A stretch of 56,540 nucleotides of DNA from Guillardia theta CCMP2712 (Eukaryota > Cryptophyceae > Pyrenomonadales > Geminigeraceae). The stretch covers positions 128,776 to 185,315 of the forward strand of contig NW_005434665.1 in the NCBI RefSeq assembly GCF_000315625.1, written 5' to 3'. The position numbers and the translations under genes are program-made. The notes beneath the pieces are model-generated. The model saw only the letters and a list, made by a program, of their open reading frames with translations. It was not told where the DNA came from and did not search any database. Within the stretch, counting starts at the first letter, position 1; each line of letters begins with the position of its first letter. Positions 11,234 to 21,895 of this stretch are shown piece by piece.

Positions 11234-11425
11234 TTGGTTCTCCTCCTCCTAACTCCTTCCACCATTAGCTCGCACTCCCCTCCCCCCTTTCCCAAGACCT
11301 CCTTCCCTTCTGTTAACACACTGTAGTGAAGTTACTTGTGCTCTATTTCTCTCTGTCACCCAAATAATCTAGTCGCGTGTCTACTCCGTTCCTCCTCCTC
11401 TATCTCCAGCTCTTCTTCCTCTCGT

Positions 11426-12393
11426 TTACATGCGGTCATTCCTGCCTCCTGGAGCCACTATCTTCGGTTCCCCTGCAAGAAACTCAGGAAGAGGAGGGGA
11501 AGGAGAAGGCACGGGAGGAGGAAAGGAGGGTAGATGGGGTTGGGGGCGGGCAGGGGAGGACAGTAAAAGGGGAAGGAATAACCTGGAATCTCTCCATATT
11601 TCATCTGCATCTTCATAAGGATTGCCTCCCTTCTCCGCTCCTCTTCCGCCTGTTGCATTGCCAACCGGTTCCTCTGCTGCATGAACTGCTGCTCGTTCTT
11701 CCTCCTCCTCTCCTCCTGCATCTCCCGCATTTTCTCCGCCCTCTTGTCCGCCGCCCCCCTCTTCTCTAGCCCCTGCTGAATCCTCAACCTCTTCTCCTCC
11801 TCCTGTATCAGTCGCTTCTCTTGCCGCAGCTGCTCCAAGTCGTTGCTCTCCGCCAGCGCCTTCAGGATGATCTCGGTCTTGATCTTCTGCTTCCTCTCCT
11901 CGAACAGCTTCGCTCTCCTCGCCTCCTCCTCTAGCTTCACCCGCTGCTCCTCGTCGATCCTCTCGCTCTCCGCCACCTGGTCGATGAGGAAGCTCGACTT
12001 GTCAAGTTTCTTGCTCCACTTGAGCAGCATCTCCTTCTTCTGCAGCTCCTTCGCCTTGTACTTCCTCTCGTTTTCCTCCTCCAGCTGCCGCTTCAGCTCC
12101 ATTCTCTCCTCATTGTACTTGTTCACAATCGACGAGGATTTTCTCAGCTCGCGCGCTACCCTAAGCGCCTTCGCTGTCTCTCGCTCCTCCGCCGTCGTCA
12201 GCCCATTCCACTTGTACCGCCTGATCCGCTCGTTCGAGGAGCCGCTGCTCGCCGTGTTGGGCGTCTCGCTGCCATCGCGGGACGCGGCGACTCCTTCGAA
12301 GTTTGTCTCCTCTGCTGTCGAAAGGGAGACGCTCATGGCGGGGAAGGGGGAAGTCAATGACAAACGCTCTTCTCTCCGATCTGAAGAAAACAA
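11426..12393 (-). CDS. Highly charged helical (coiled-coil) protein
   Basis: Exon 12393-11583 runs 270 codons; a 110-nt intron (weak donor GTTATT, good acceptor TTTCTTGCAG) joins to 11472-11426, ending in PGGRNDRM and a stop. Without splicing the ORF would run through a C/T-rich stretch into low-complexity residues. After a Ser/Thr-rich first 75 residues the protein is almost all E, K, R and Q (KRQLEEENERKYKAKELQKK, EKRLRIQQGLEKR), a long single helix or coiled coil. Met 20 (MSVSLSTAEE) is an alternative start. No family recognised. Convergent with the E2 gene, whose stop is about 190 nt away. Confidence 0.75.
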
Positions 12394-13275
12394 TGGTTAA
12401 TCACAGTAGAATCACACACACAATGGATAGAAATGCTGCTGAGATGAGAGCATGACAGAAAGACAAAGTCTGTACAAAGACCGCATCATCCTGGTCACAT
12501 ATTCGGATATGATGAGCACACATTCACGTCTCATTCGTACTTCGCCTCTTGCCATTTCTGCTCATCCGTTCATTTTCTGCTGAACCAACACTCACTTCCT
12601 CTCCTTTCCATCCTCGACTCTTAGCCTTGCTTGAGGTGTTATATGTCTCATAATTCAAAGAAACACACAATTTATTTTTGTCCTGTTCAATCATAGTTTG
12701 ATCTTCAATCGTCCGTTCCAACTTTCCTGCACCCACCACATTTCTTTGCCTTTTCCACTCTCTTCATATCTTCCAGTCTCCCAATTCTTTCTCAACAATC
12801 CACTCCCACTCTTCCTCCTTTCGCCCTCCAATCCAGCTCTTGCTCATCCTATCCCCTCTTCACCTCTTTTCCAACTTCACTTCCTATCCCACCTCGTCCC
12901 TCCTCTCCTCCTCTCTTGTGTTCTTTGATCTCCTCTCCTCTCCTGCCCTCTCCTGACCTTCTCTTCGTTCGTCTGTATTCTCTGTGTTGTTTTTTTTGCT
13001 CTTTTTTCTGCTTTTTTTGCAACGGCCAATAAAGGTTCGGTTGGTGTCTAATAGTAATATAAAAAGTGTTAAAAGGAAATTTATCCTGTACACAATCTAC
13101 AAATAAGTTATAAACATCGGTAACTCAAAAGGTACATAAAACGAAAGTAACAATTAAAATAGTTTTTATAATTAGAAATCTCGTACAAGATATTTTCGCT
13201 CAAACTGAATCAATAGTACAATTTTTCTGTGACTCCGTACACCTTCTAATAGTGATTTAAGATACACTATCGAAA
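12394..13275. other. AT- and CT-rich intergenic stretch
   Basis: Divergent region between the charged-helix gene (-) and the small membrane gene (+). Two C/T-rich blocks (12720-12960, 12975-13020), then AT-rich sequence. No gene supported. Confidence 0.5.
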
Positions 13276-14156
13276 ATGGTGCAGAGCAATTCGACGACGT
13301 CGCCTTCGTCGTCGTCGTCGTCGGTCGTGTCAGTGATCTCAGCGGTGAGAATGAGAGAATTTGACTGCTTGATCGCTCAACAACAACTATGATGACTTCT
13401 TGATCGCACAACAACAACTGTGAGATTAGATGACATCTTGTTCGTACAACTCGCTTTCACAGCGGGTAGTGTGGGAGAGGAGTTTATGTAGCGCTGATAC
13501 ACCAAGATGTAAAAGCAAACAGGAAGTTCAGTCAAAGAGACCCTTGATGAAGGGGTGAATCACTGTTGATGAGAGATTTGAAGCGAATAGATCACTTTCA
13601 TGAAACCCTTCATTGAAAACATCTCTTGTTCTTGCTTTTCACTCGCTTTCCAGGGAGTACTTGAGCGATCAGATCTGGGTCGAACAGCAGGGAACATCTC
13701 AGGGTACGTGCACTTGCTCGCCGCCATGCTGTCTACCGGCGTTTCTGACGGCGTGAGAGCAGGTGGACCATTATATTCCTCTCCTGTATCTACTTCATCG
13801 CCGGTGTGATCTGCTCCCTTCGCTACTACAAGCATGCGAGGAGGAAGCGCAACGAGTGGCTCAAGGTCGTCTCCATGGAGGGACTTCGTGCGCAGTCGAT
13901 GCTGGAACTGCAGGCAGCCAAGGCGAACGTGGGGATCCTTGTGGTTACAATAGTTATTACGCTCCTGTACACCCTTATCGGAGCCCTTGTGGGGTTTGCC
14001 GTGGGGATTACGATCGGGGTATTGATAGGGCAGATCTTCTTAGTGGTCCGCCTTCCCTTGACAGAGGAGTATGAGATGTTGACAGGGGCGCTTATCACGA
14101 TCATGCTCCTGTTCTTCTCACTCGCTCCTTCCTCCATCAATCTCTACTTCCTGTGA
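13276..14156 (+). CDS. Small multi-pass membrane protein
   Basis: Exons 13276-13344, 13654-13703 and 13763-14156, phases consistent, 171 residues. The last exon holds the recognisable part: WTIIFLSCIYFIAGVICSL, a basic amphipathic stretch (HARRKRNEWLKVVSMEG), a 50-residue pair of hydrophobic segments (NVGILVVTIVITLLYTLIG, FAVGITIGVLIGQIFLVV) and a final ALITIMLLFFSLAPS segment: about four membrane helices, Gly-rich in the middle. An in-frame ATG at 13600 would give a shorter first exon without the 309-nt intron; the strong pyrimidine tract before 13654 favours splicing. Poly-Ser near the N-terminus comes from a CGTCGT trinucleotide run at about 13303-13325. Family unknown. Confidence 0.65.
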
Positions 14157-14682
14157 TCCCTTGCACGCAATGCTATGTGCGGAATGTTGTGAAGGTAGAC
14201 AGATTTGGAATGATTTCAACCAGAAGATTGCATGTTGATATTGTAGATGTAGATGTACACGTAGATGTATTTGACGTGATGTACATGTTGTTGTAAAGTA
14301 ATCGAGTCCACATTTTCGTTTCACAGATGTTCTAGTGTAAGTTTTCTGTCGTCAAAATCTGCTGGGAGTTGCATGGTTCACTGTCACTGGCTTTGCAAGG
14401 TTCTGCGGGTCTTGTTCGCCGAGTCCAGTCCCGCTGTGGATGCCTCCTGGTTTCGTCGAGTCTCTCACCACCTGAACCCTTGACGACCTCGCTCGCTCGC
14501 ACAAGATGCAACTAGTTTCCACCCACAGCAGTCATACAGGAGTTGGAGGTGTTGGAGGAGGTGAAGATGCAGGAGGTGGGGGAGGAGGAGGAGGTAAAGG
14601 ATCAATGGATGGAGCCGAGTCGAGGGAGAAGGGGACGGGATGGGGCCAGGAAAGGGAAGAGTACTGAGGACGACAGGAGGTC
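14157..14682. other. Convergent intergenic spacer
   Basis: Shared 3' flank of the small membrane gene (+) and the next gene (-). Repeated AGATGTAGATGT-like words around 14244-14270. No gene seen. Confidence 0.5.
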
Positions 14683-17285
14683 TCACCCGCACATCATGAT
14701 GTAGGACAACGAGAGGTTGCTATACCATCCCCCATGGCTAGTTCCTCCTATGCTTGCATCCCACTGATTGAGAAACTGTTGGAAGAATTTCGACAGCCAG
14801 AACAAGAACATCTCAGCAACGTGGCAAAACTTCTCATCTTTCTACCTGACCGAGGACGCCTAGAGAGATTTCTCCGCCTTGTCGCCCTCCATGGGCAAAG
14901 TGAGCCTGGAAGAGCAGAAAGAGACAGTCATCGGAGGTTGAGGGGAAGGAGGGATACCTGGAATGCAATCATGAGGAGAGAGGTGTGAATTCGAGCTCCT
15001 GGCCTCTTTGCCAGACAGTTGTTTGCAAACCTGCGCAGGTCGAGATGAGCGGTGACGGAATCTTGTGGAGCTGACATGGAGATGTGGTGGAGAGATGGTA
15101 TGAGAAAGTGGTTGTAGCGTTGAGAGACTGTTGATAGAAAGATGGGATCAGCAGAGATGCAAGAGGTGAGAAGCGAAACGAACATGATAGCGAGATGAGA
15201 TGAGATGAGATGAGATGAGATGAGATGAGATGAGATGAGATGAGATGAGATGAGATGAGATGAGATGAGATGAGATGAGATGAGATGAGATGAGATGAGA
15301 TGAGATGAGATGAGATGAGATGAGATGAGATGAGATGAGATGAGATGAGATGAAAAGGCAACAGGATTTGAGCGCTCCTCAACATACACTCTTTGTACTC
15401 TTCTCTTACCACAAGAAATCACTCCAGCTGGCTTCCTTGGCTGCGAGTTTCTGATTTCGCTGCTCCTCACTCATCCGATTTCGAGGTATTTTCTTGTTCT
15501 TCTGGAAATCTTCTTGATCTTTCTCCTCGCACTGACGACATGCATAAGTATCTGCATCTCCGATATCAACTTCCTACTGCCTCGTTCCCTGCACAGGAGC
15601 CTTGGTCACTCAACGAGTTAGAATTCCTCTTCTTGGAGATGTTGATCTGCATGGCAATCAGTAAAACTTCCTGCCTTCCATCGTCGTCGACTACATTTCC
15701 TACCTGCTTTTCTTGCTTCGACTGGTAAGTCTTGCAAATCATCCTTGTATCATTGCCTGGCAAACATATGACAAGGGAGCAAACCGTGGTATTCATCGCA
15801 CATGCATTCAAAGCGTTGACAATCCGCAAGTCGCTCACTTCTTGATACATTTCTTGCACCCTTTTGAAACTGTCGGGATCACCAGGTCGAATCTGCGGTC
15901 CCTTGTCAAACTGACGCATCGGATCGGTGAAGCAGCGGGCAGGACCTTGAGCCGGATCTCTTTGACAGCCTGCCGGCACCCTCGGGCAAAGGTCGCAGCG
16001 TCCCTTGCTGCCTCAGCTAGCGCGTATTCTCGGAGGTTCGCGATGATAAACCAACAAAACAGAATGACGTAACCAGACCCAGAATCGCTCCCCTTGCATT
16101 TAGGAATCAGATAGATCAAGATCCTGACTAATGCACCACCTTTTCATTCTTGATTGCTGCCAGAATCACCTGTCGTTTCGAGCATAAAAGCTTTACAATT
16201 TCCATTTTTGACTTGCAGTGTGAAGACAATTCATCGGGTTGGATGAACGGCAGATCTACAAGAACGTTGTGAATCTGAAAAGATCGTGAGTTGTATGCTT
16301 GATGCAGAAGGCTCCCTACAAGTCGTTCACTTCTTTCTGGAAGAACATCCGTCTTTTCCTCCTTCACACGGTTGTAAGTCCCAGCAAGGAAGGATTAGTG
16401 GCATCTACGGGTTTCATTCCAGGAGATGGGTCTTGAATCGTATCGATAAAACACTCACAAATTTCTTGCCAGTCGGACTCTGAGATGTTTGGAGCATTGC
16501 TCGCAATGGTGTCTTGCAGAACATCTGCTGCTCTCCATGTTGCATGCTCTGCATTGATTTCTTGAAAATTGAACGAATCAGCACAACCAAGCCTGTTCCA
16601 AGACACTGTCAACCTGCTGAATACTCCTTCTCGGTGAAGACAGGTTTCGTTGTTCCATGGATGCATACAGGAGCAAGGAGCTCGTCCTCTGCTTTTACAG
16701 ATATCCTCTTCGACAGCTCGCCCACACTCTTGTGTTGTTCGCATCTCCGCAACGACTCTCCTCCCTTCAGGTTGCTATAACACTGCATCACAACTAAACT
16801 GCAATGCGATAGGAAAGCACCTCGCATACTGTCGGATTCTATCAGACAGATCCATCATGGTACAGGCGAAATGAGAGCGAAATGCTGCCGCCTTCGCTTC
16901 TGGATTTGCAGCTTCATGTCATTCCATGGCAATGCGAAAGGCGAAACCTACTCGCTTCATGTCCTTCGTCTGATAGAATTTCTTGAGGGTTCATGGAGTC
17001 CCTCAAGAAGAGAACGGCTACGATCAACACATGAGCATGCTCAAGTCTCTCTCTCAACATCGCCGCTCCTTCTCGATGGCGGAGGACAGTCTGCTCAAGG
17101 CAGGTATTTCAGCTCATAGGATGCATGTTACTGACTATCACCGAGTGTTGGAGAAGGAACTCTCTGGCCCAGTCGTCACTCGCTAGTCTACTATCATCCT
17201 GCATACCGCACATGTCAAGGAGTCTGCTCGCCATCTTCATGGCTTGTCGCAAGTGCTCCTCCTCTACATTCGCGTCTCCCGCCAT
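14683..17285 (-). CDS. Unrecognised multi-exon gene
   Basis: The 5' part assembles well: 17285-17142, 17093-16952, 16911-16821, 16774-16614, 16560-16409, 16361-16170, 16092-15946, 15901-15839, introns mostly 46-55 nt with matching phases. It begins MAGDANVEEEHLRQAMKMAS and is helical (MMDLSDRIRQYA; HATWRAADVLQDTIASN; EYALAEAARDAATFARGC), with one hydrophobic segment (GYVILFCWFIIANL). A later exon at 15573-15410 (TYACRQCEEKDQEDF ... KEASWSDFLW) is clearly coding and has a CxxC pair; its donor starts the intron that holds the TGAGA microsatellite. Terminal exons near 15050-14683 (DEKFCHVAEMFLFWLSKFF ... ending SYIMMCG then stop) look coding, but I could not fix the splices linking them, and they could be a second gene. 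No family recognised. Confidence 0.5.
15192..15353. repeat. (TGAGA)n pentanucleotide microsatellite, about 32 units
   Basis: Perfect TGAGA units for about 160 bp, within an apparent intron of the minus-strand gene (donor at 15409, reading TCTCA in that direction). No spacers, so not a CRISPR array. Confidence 0.97.
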
Positions 17286-17875
17286 TTCCTCCAGTCAATT
17301 TGTGTGTTGTTTTTGACTTCTTTTTAGGACTCAGTCGGCCAGAATCGGTGACTCCCGGCGGAACCGTCCGGGCCGGCCCGGCCAAGCCAGAGTCCGACTG
17401 GCCCGGGCGTCACCGGCCGCGGTCCGACTGAGCGGCGCGGCGCGGCGCGGCCCGGGCGGCGCGGCAGCCTTCGGCGGCAGTAGCCCGCCGATGTTTAGTG
17501 ACTGAGGGAATCGTCACTTAGTTTCCGAAGTTCATTGCGGCCTTGACGACCTCTAGGAATGTTTTATGGCTCCAAACATGACGGGCAGTAGTGACTGGTC
17601 CCTCATACGCTTCATTTCTCTCTCTGGCCTCTTGACCAGCGACCGAACGCCCGCACCTGAACAAGTGCGTCATGGTTGAGAGTAGATGGTAGGAAGCGAC
17701 TGAAGTCACCGTAGATGTGTCGTCTGCGAACAAATGCAATGCTTTCCATCCCGTTGTTGCTCTTCCTGTGAGGATTTCGAGACCTGACTAGTAGCTCAGA
17801 GACGTCAACAATCTACTTTCGCCCTTCACGGCGGAAAGAGCAAAGAGACATATGGGGTCTGCATCCGAAGAGGTT
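17286..17875. other. Intergenic spacer with GC island
   Basis: Holds the GC island at 17325-17490. The stretch 17518-17739 has a 73-codon open frame on the minus strand without an ATG start; I do not call a gene. Confidence 0.5.
17325..17490. repeat. GC-rich island 1
   Basis: Abrupt block of CGG/GCC words (GGGCCGGCCCGGCC, GCGGCGCGGCGCGGC) with GACTC/GAGTC words at its edges, in otherwise balanced sequence. It shares the word AGCCTTCGGCGG with island 4. Confidence 0.75.
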
Positions 17876-19029
17876 CTACCTCTGTCTCCGTGTTGGGCAG
17901 TCGCATACATGCTTTTTCTTGCGGTCATCAAACCAAAAGCCAAATCCTGCACATCAACGTCAAGATAACAAGTGTACGAAAGTCTCAGATGGTACAATCA
18001 CCGTGTCTTTTCTCGGCACAGGGTATGTAAACGTCGTCTCCCTTTCCCCACACCTTCAACGCATGTCAAACGCATCGTATGGACAGAAACTGAGCTAGCA
18101 CTTGTCCTAGAGCATAAGATCCGATGGCTGCAACACGCAATGAGTAGCCGTCGACAGGGTTTCGCTCTGAAGGGAAATAGGTCAAGGGATACAGGTTGCT
18201 GCAAGGGCTTTCATGTACCGAACGCATCGATGGCAACATTGAAAGGGGATGCTCCCGAGCGGAGCAGGCTGTCAATAGACAAATTATCTCTACAGTATTC
18301 AGTCTTGACGTTCTTGATGATGTATTCTATCATGAACTTGAGAATCGGATGCCCAGGTATACTTGAAAAGCACCAGTTCTGTAGTTTCAGATCGTGATGC
18401 TCCTCCCCGTACTTCCTTTGAAGCACCTTGGAAGCAAGTCTAGGCTGGTACCCCACGACCATGTCGTCGTCCGGAAGAAGCATCACATCCAGCGGCAGCT
18501 CGCAAGTGCAGTCGACCGTTGCGAACGTCCCGCCAAACTTGAACAGCATGAGATATGACCACAAGTCCTGTCGCGATTCTTGCCCGAGGGAGTCGTAGAT
18601 CGTCAACAGCTCGGGATAGAACTCGTCTACCAAGTTCCTTGCCTGTCTGGGGCTACAGAGTGTAACCGAGTACTCTGGATTCTCGTTGTTCCATGTCTCG
18701 GAATAGCGCTTGTGAAGCTTACTGAGAGGCATTTCCCAGTACACCTGCCATACCTTCCTCGGGATTTTAGGTTCTCTTTCCTCTTTCTTCTTTTCTGCCT
18801 TTTGAGCACGAGACAATCGCCCCTCTCCCTTGATGTTTTGTAGCATCTTCTTCATTTCTACTGGCATCCCGTGGCTAAACTCCGGCCGATAGTTCTTGTC
18901 CTGGTAGAACTCTGACGAGTCCCAGTGCTGCCACTCTGACTTATCAGCCCCATGCGCATCATAGAAGATCAGGCATGAGAGGATGATTGAACAGAGGCAA
19001 AGCTTTGTTTCTGAAGCCATGGATCGCAC
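17876..19029 (-). CDS. GT32-type glycosyltransferase, secretory pathway
   Basis: Exons 19029-18219, 18166-18102, 18053-18002, 17946-17876 give 332 residues. The N-terminus has a short basic start and a hydrophobic segment (LCLCSIILSCLIFYDAHG), a signal peptide or Golgi anchor. The core shows the sugar-binding-region pattern of the OCH1/GT32 group: PRKVWQVYWE, then RQDLWSYLMLFKFGGTFATVDC, where this family normally has a D-x-D in Y-x-D-x-D context. Here the motif reads ATVDCTCE, so the second acid is displaced or replaced by Cys. Later parts (GHPILKFMIEYIIKN) also fit. Known members transfer mannose or other hexoses in the ER/Golgi; the substrate here is unknown and activity uncertain given the altered motif. 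The three small C-terminal exons were chosen by phase only. Confidence 0.8.
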
Positions 19030-20181
19030 TCTATCAAGCGCCTGCTGCTCAGATCACGCTAGAGCGCTGCAAAGCACGAGCATGCACTGGTACCCTGCTG
19101 ACTAGCGGGACTCAACGCCATATGATCGAGGAGGGAGCGTCCAGCCATGGAGCTTGCAGTGGAGCCTCACTGCCATGACTTTCACGTGCTTCTCCTCCCT
19201 TGGCCCCCTCGTCCTGCCATCGTTTCTTGCAACCACACAAGCCGCATCGACAAACTTCCGATTGGACTGCCTTCGCCGCCGCCGGGGCCTCCAACCGGCG
19301 GGCCGCCGGGCCGGGCCCGGGCCCGGCCGGCCGGGCCTCCCGGAGTCTGGGCAGTGAGCCTGCCGCCGACTCGGTCCCGGCGGGCGGCGCCGGCCCGCGG
19401 CCGGGCGGGGCCAGGCTTGACTAGGCCGTGACCGGCGTCCGGGTGCCCGGCATTATGCCCGGTGCCAGTCGAGGCTACCGTACGGCGCCGCCAGTACGGC
19501 CCCCCCGGGGGCCGGCCCGGCTAGTACTACGCGGGGCACGGTACGGTACCGGCGGCCGGGCCGCGGGGCCGCGGGGCCGGGCCGCTGCGCGGCGCGGCCG
19601 TAAGAGTGATCACCGCCGCCGATCGTTGAAGCCTGTGGACTATCAGGGCCGATCGTAGCGGCCCGGGGCCCCCGCTCCGGCGGCCGCCCGGGCCCCGGCC
19701 CGGCGGGGCCGCCCGCCCGGCCGCCCGCCCGGCGGGCGCGGCCGTGCGCACGGTCCGATCACAGTCGCGGCCCGGAGGCTGCGGCGGGCCCGGCGGGCCG
19801 CGCCGTCCGGCGCACTCAGGCCCGGCCCGATCGGACTCACTGAGTCAGCCACGCCGGGTCCGGCGGGCCGGGGACGGTCACCGTGGCACCGTGACTGTCG
19901 GGTCACCGCCGGGGCTAGTACCGTCACACAGCGGCACCGGCGGTGTGACTCAGTACGAGGACAATGTGACTCAGCCGCCCTGCCACGCGCGGCAAGCCTC
20001 ATCTATCCCGCCGGGCTGGACTCAACCACTTTAATGATGACAAGGCTGAGGATTTGGATGATTAGCGATCTGATCATGTCACGATTTTTCCAACACCGTT
20101 TCAAACACGAAAGTAAGACTCAAACATTCATTTAAATTACAATCAGAAGTGCAGGAATGAATTGCCTGCTCCTCTCACCCC
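19030..20181. other. Intergenic region dominated by GC island 2
   Basis: Between the glycosyltransferase start and the RWP-RK stop codon. Bases 19265-20010 are the GC island; the flanks have no gene. Confidence 0.6.
19265..20010. repeat. GC-rich island 2 (largest)
   Basis: About 740 bp built from GGCC, CCGGGCCCGG, CGGTAC/GTACCG, GACTCA/TGAGTC words; open frames inside are compositional. Near its right end (about 19948) it has CAGTACGAGGACAAT, also found at 31737 and 38628. Boundaries are sharp on both sides. Confidence 0.8.
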
Positions 20182-20850
20182 CTACAAGAAGATAGGCTCC
20201 TCAGACCCATCAGTGTCCGAGGCGGTAGACGATTCTTCACGATGTTTGCACCCATCTGGTCTTCGCAAGACCTTCTTTCCACCCTTGCGGTTGAACTTGT
20301 ACGGCCATTTTTCAACGCCCAATTGTCTGCACACCAGCTTCATCGTGGATTTGCCGATGCCGATCTTTGCTGACGCTACCTCCAGGCTCTCGTGGAAGTG
20401 CTCTGCTAGCAACTCGAGCGTGATCTCCACTGGTTTATCAGAATGGAAGTCAGCCTGTCGGGACTGTACCCTCACAACAGGTGCTTGGGGGAAGCGCTGC
20501 ACAGGGCGAGAAGGAGGAGTGTTGCTGACAGATGAAGTATGTGCATGTACAATTGAGTTGTTCCTTGTCTCCGACGGCCAGTTGACCTGAAAAACGTCTC
20601 CCATGATCTTGCTATTCATGATCATGGAAGGCTCAGGGCTCAGAAGATCACTCTGGTGCAAGGCAAAGAGATCCTGCATGAGGGAGGGAACGAATGGTGA
20701 GTCTGAGAAAGAGTCGGCCAAGAGCGTAGTCGGGTCAGCCTCCGGCAAGGGGACTCGGAACCAATCATCGTCCAGGGTAGTTTGATCGAGGAAATCGTCC
20801 GCAAAAGGTTCGCTGAGGAAGGGATGGTTGGCAAAGGAGATAGATTGCAT
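20182..20850 (-). CDS. RWP-RK domain transcription factor
   Basis: Intronless, 222 residues. The C-terminal third holds an RWP-RK domain: ITLELLAEHFHESLEVASAK, then IGIGKSTMKLVCRQLGVEKWP and YKFNRKGGKK. The hallmark R-W-P-x-R-K is changed to K-W-P-Y-K, keeping Trp-Pro and the basic residues. The first 120 residues are acidic and rich in D, F, P and S (FADDFLDQTTLDDDWF), an activation-domain composition. RWP-RK proteins bind DNA and control nitrogen response or gamete programmes in algae and plants; the role here is open. No PB1 domain in this protein. A canonical TATA box lies about 115 bp upstream. Confidence 0.92.
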   Translation of the reverse strand: MQSISFANHPFLSEPFADDFLDQTTLDDDWFRVPLPEADPTTLLADSFSDSPFVPSLMQDLFALHQSDLLSPEPSMIMNSKIMGDVFQVNWPSETRNNSIVHAHTSSVSNTPPSRPVQRFPQAPVVRVQSRQADFHSDKPVEITLELLAEHFHESLEVASAKIGIGKSTMKLVCRQLGVEKWPYKFNRKGGKKVLRRPDGCKHREESSTASDTDGSEEPIFL

Positions 20851-20965
20851 CGCGGTACAGGAAAGTGAGAGGAAGAAGTGATACAGAGCAGAAGTGTGAT
20901 GAAGCAGAGGATGCTGGGGGGAGAATGTTGCTGCTGGGTTGTGATAGACTTGAACAGACGGTGGA

Positions 20966-20974
20966 GCCTTTTAT
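20966..20974 (-). promoter_or_regulatory. TATA box of the RWP-RK gene
   Basis: Read on the minus strand the sequence is CTATAAAAGG, a canonical TATA element, 115-125 nt before the ATG at 20850. Spacing leaves room for a short 5' UTR. Confidence 0.6.
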
Positions 20975-21449
20975 AGAGGGGGGAGTGCCCTTGCCAAAAG
21001 CTACAGTTTCCTCAGTTCATACTCAAGCGCTGCACTTTGGCACGGCCAACCGGGGCATTGTCCCGTGCATGTAGTAAAGAAAGCCCTGCAGTTAACCCCT
21101 AAAGGTTCATAGAAGGCTCCAGACGATTCGATTGGCGAAACGAGGCATGAAAGTGGCATGATGCTGACAGATTTGGATGCGCCTCGCACCTCATCGCAGC
21201 AGAAAGCGTTAGGATGAGGTCCATGAGGTGGGAGAGCGGGGTGGTGACTTCTAGTAAAAGGAGGGGTCCCCCGCACTCCGAGTACTCCCCAGCCATGGAG
21301 ATGCGCTCCGGTTATTGAAACATGATAGACTCTTGAATGGAGCCTGCACGGCTGTGGCTTGCACAGCAGCGGCATCATGATCTGGTGATCGGCGACCGGA
21401 TCTCGTGTAGTAAACTGGAATGACTCATCCGGTGTCCGAGTCAGTACGG

Positions 21450-21895
21450 TCACTCAGTGGAGAGTCGGATCCGATGAAGATGATCAGCAGCGGCCACTGC
21501 CGGCCGACCGGGTGACGGACCCGGTGTCGGCCGGCCAGGCCCTGTGCGGCCCGTACCTTGAACTTTCCAAGAGTCAACTCGCCGCGGGACGGTGACTGCT
21601 GCTTTACTCAAAGTTAAGTGCAGCCTGTCACAAGTTCAACGGCCCGGCGGGCCGGCCGGGCGGCGGCCCGGACCGTGGCCGAGTCACACCGTCCTGAGTA
21701 CGGGCCGGGCCGGTCCGATGGCAGACTCCGAACTGGCCGAGTCCGCGGGGCGCCCCACGGTGCCAGGGCACCCGGGACGGTCACTGCACGGCCACTGGAC
21801 CGGCCGCGATCTGCCCGGTGGCATGTGTTGTCGGTCGAGGCATCCGATGCAATCCACGGGGGCCGTGCCTTGCTCGGCCAACAGTGTCACCAAGT
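21450..21895. repeat. GC-rich island 3 with AT motif
   Basis: GC-rich block (GGCCCGGCGGGCCGGCCGGGCGG) holding the conserved word TACTCAAAGTTAAGT at 21605-21619, the motif seen in islands 4, 6 and 7. Confidence 0.75.

Noticed and set aside
14734-14988. Plus-strand 84-codon ORF (MASSSYACIPLIEKLLEEF)
   Set aside because: Its antisense reads as a stronger exon (DEKFCHVAEMFLFWLSKFF) ending in a stop, with continuing minus-strand exons upstream.
15192-15353. CRISPR-like or telomere-like array
   Set aside because: Pure 5-bp units without spacers, internal to a gene: a microsatellite.
16797-16820. A 22-nt intron in the minus-strand 14.7-17.3 kb gene
   Set aside because: A 46-nt intron with the same donor and an acceptor ending at 16775 fits phase equally and matches the usual intron length here.
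16928-16935. In-frame TGA suggesting selenocysteine
   Set aside because: It falls in a 40-nt GT-AG intron (16912-16951) once the frame used by the flanking exons is followed; no need to invoke recoding.
19147-20034. Multiple overlapping ORFs in GC island 2
   Set aside because: Extreme GC content removes stop codons; the products are Pro/Gly/Arg/Ala runs with no domain.
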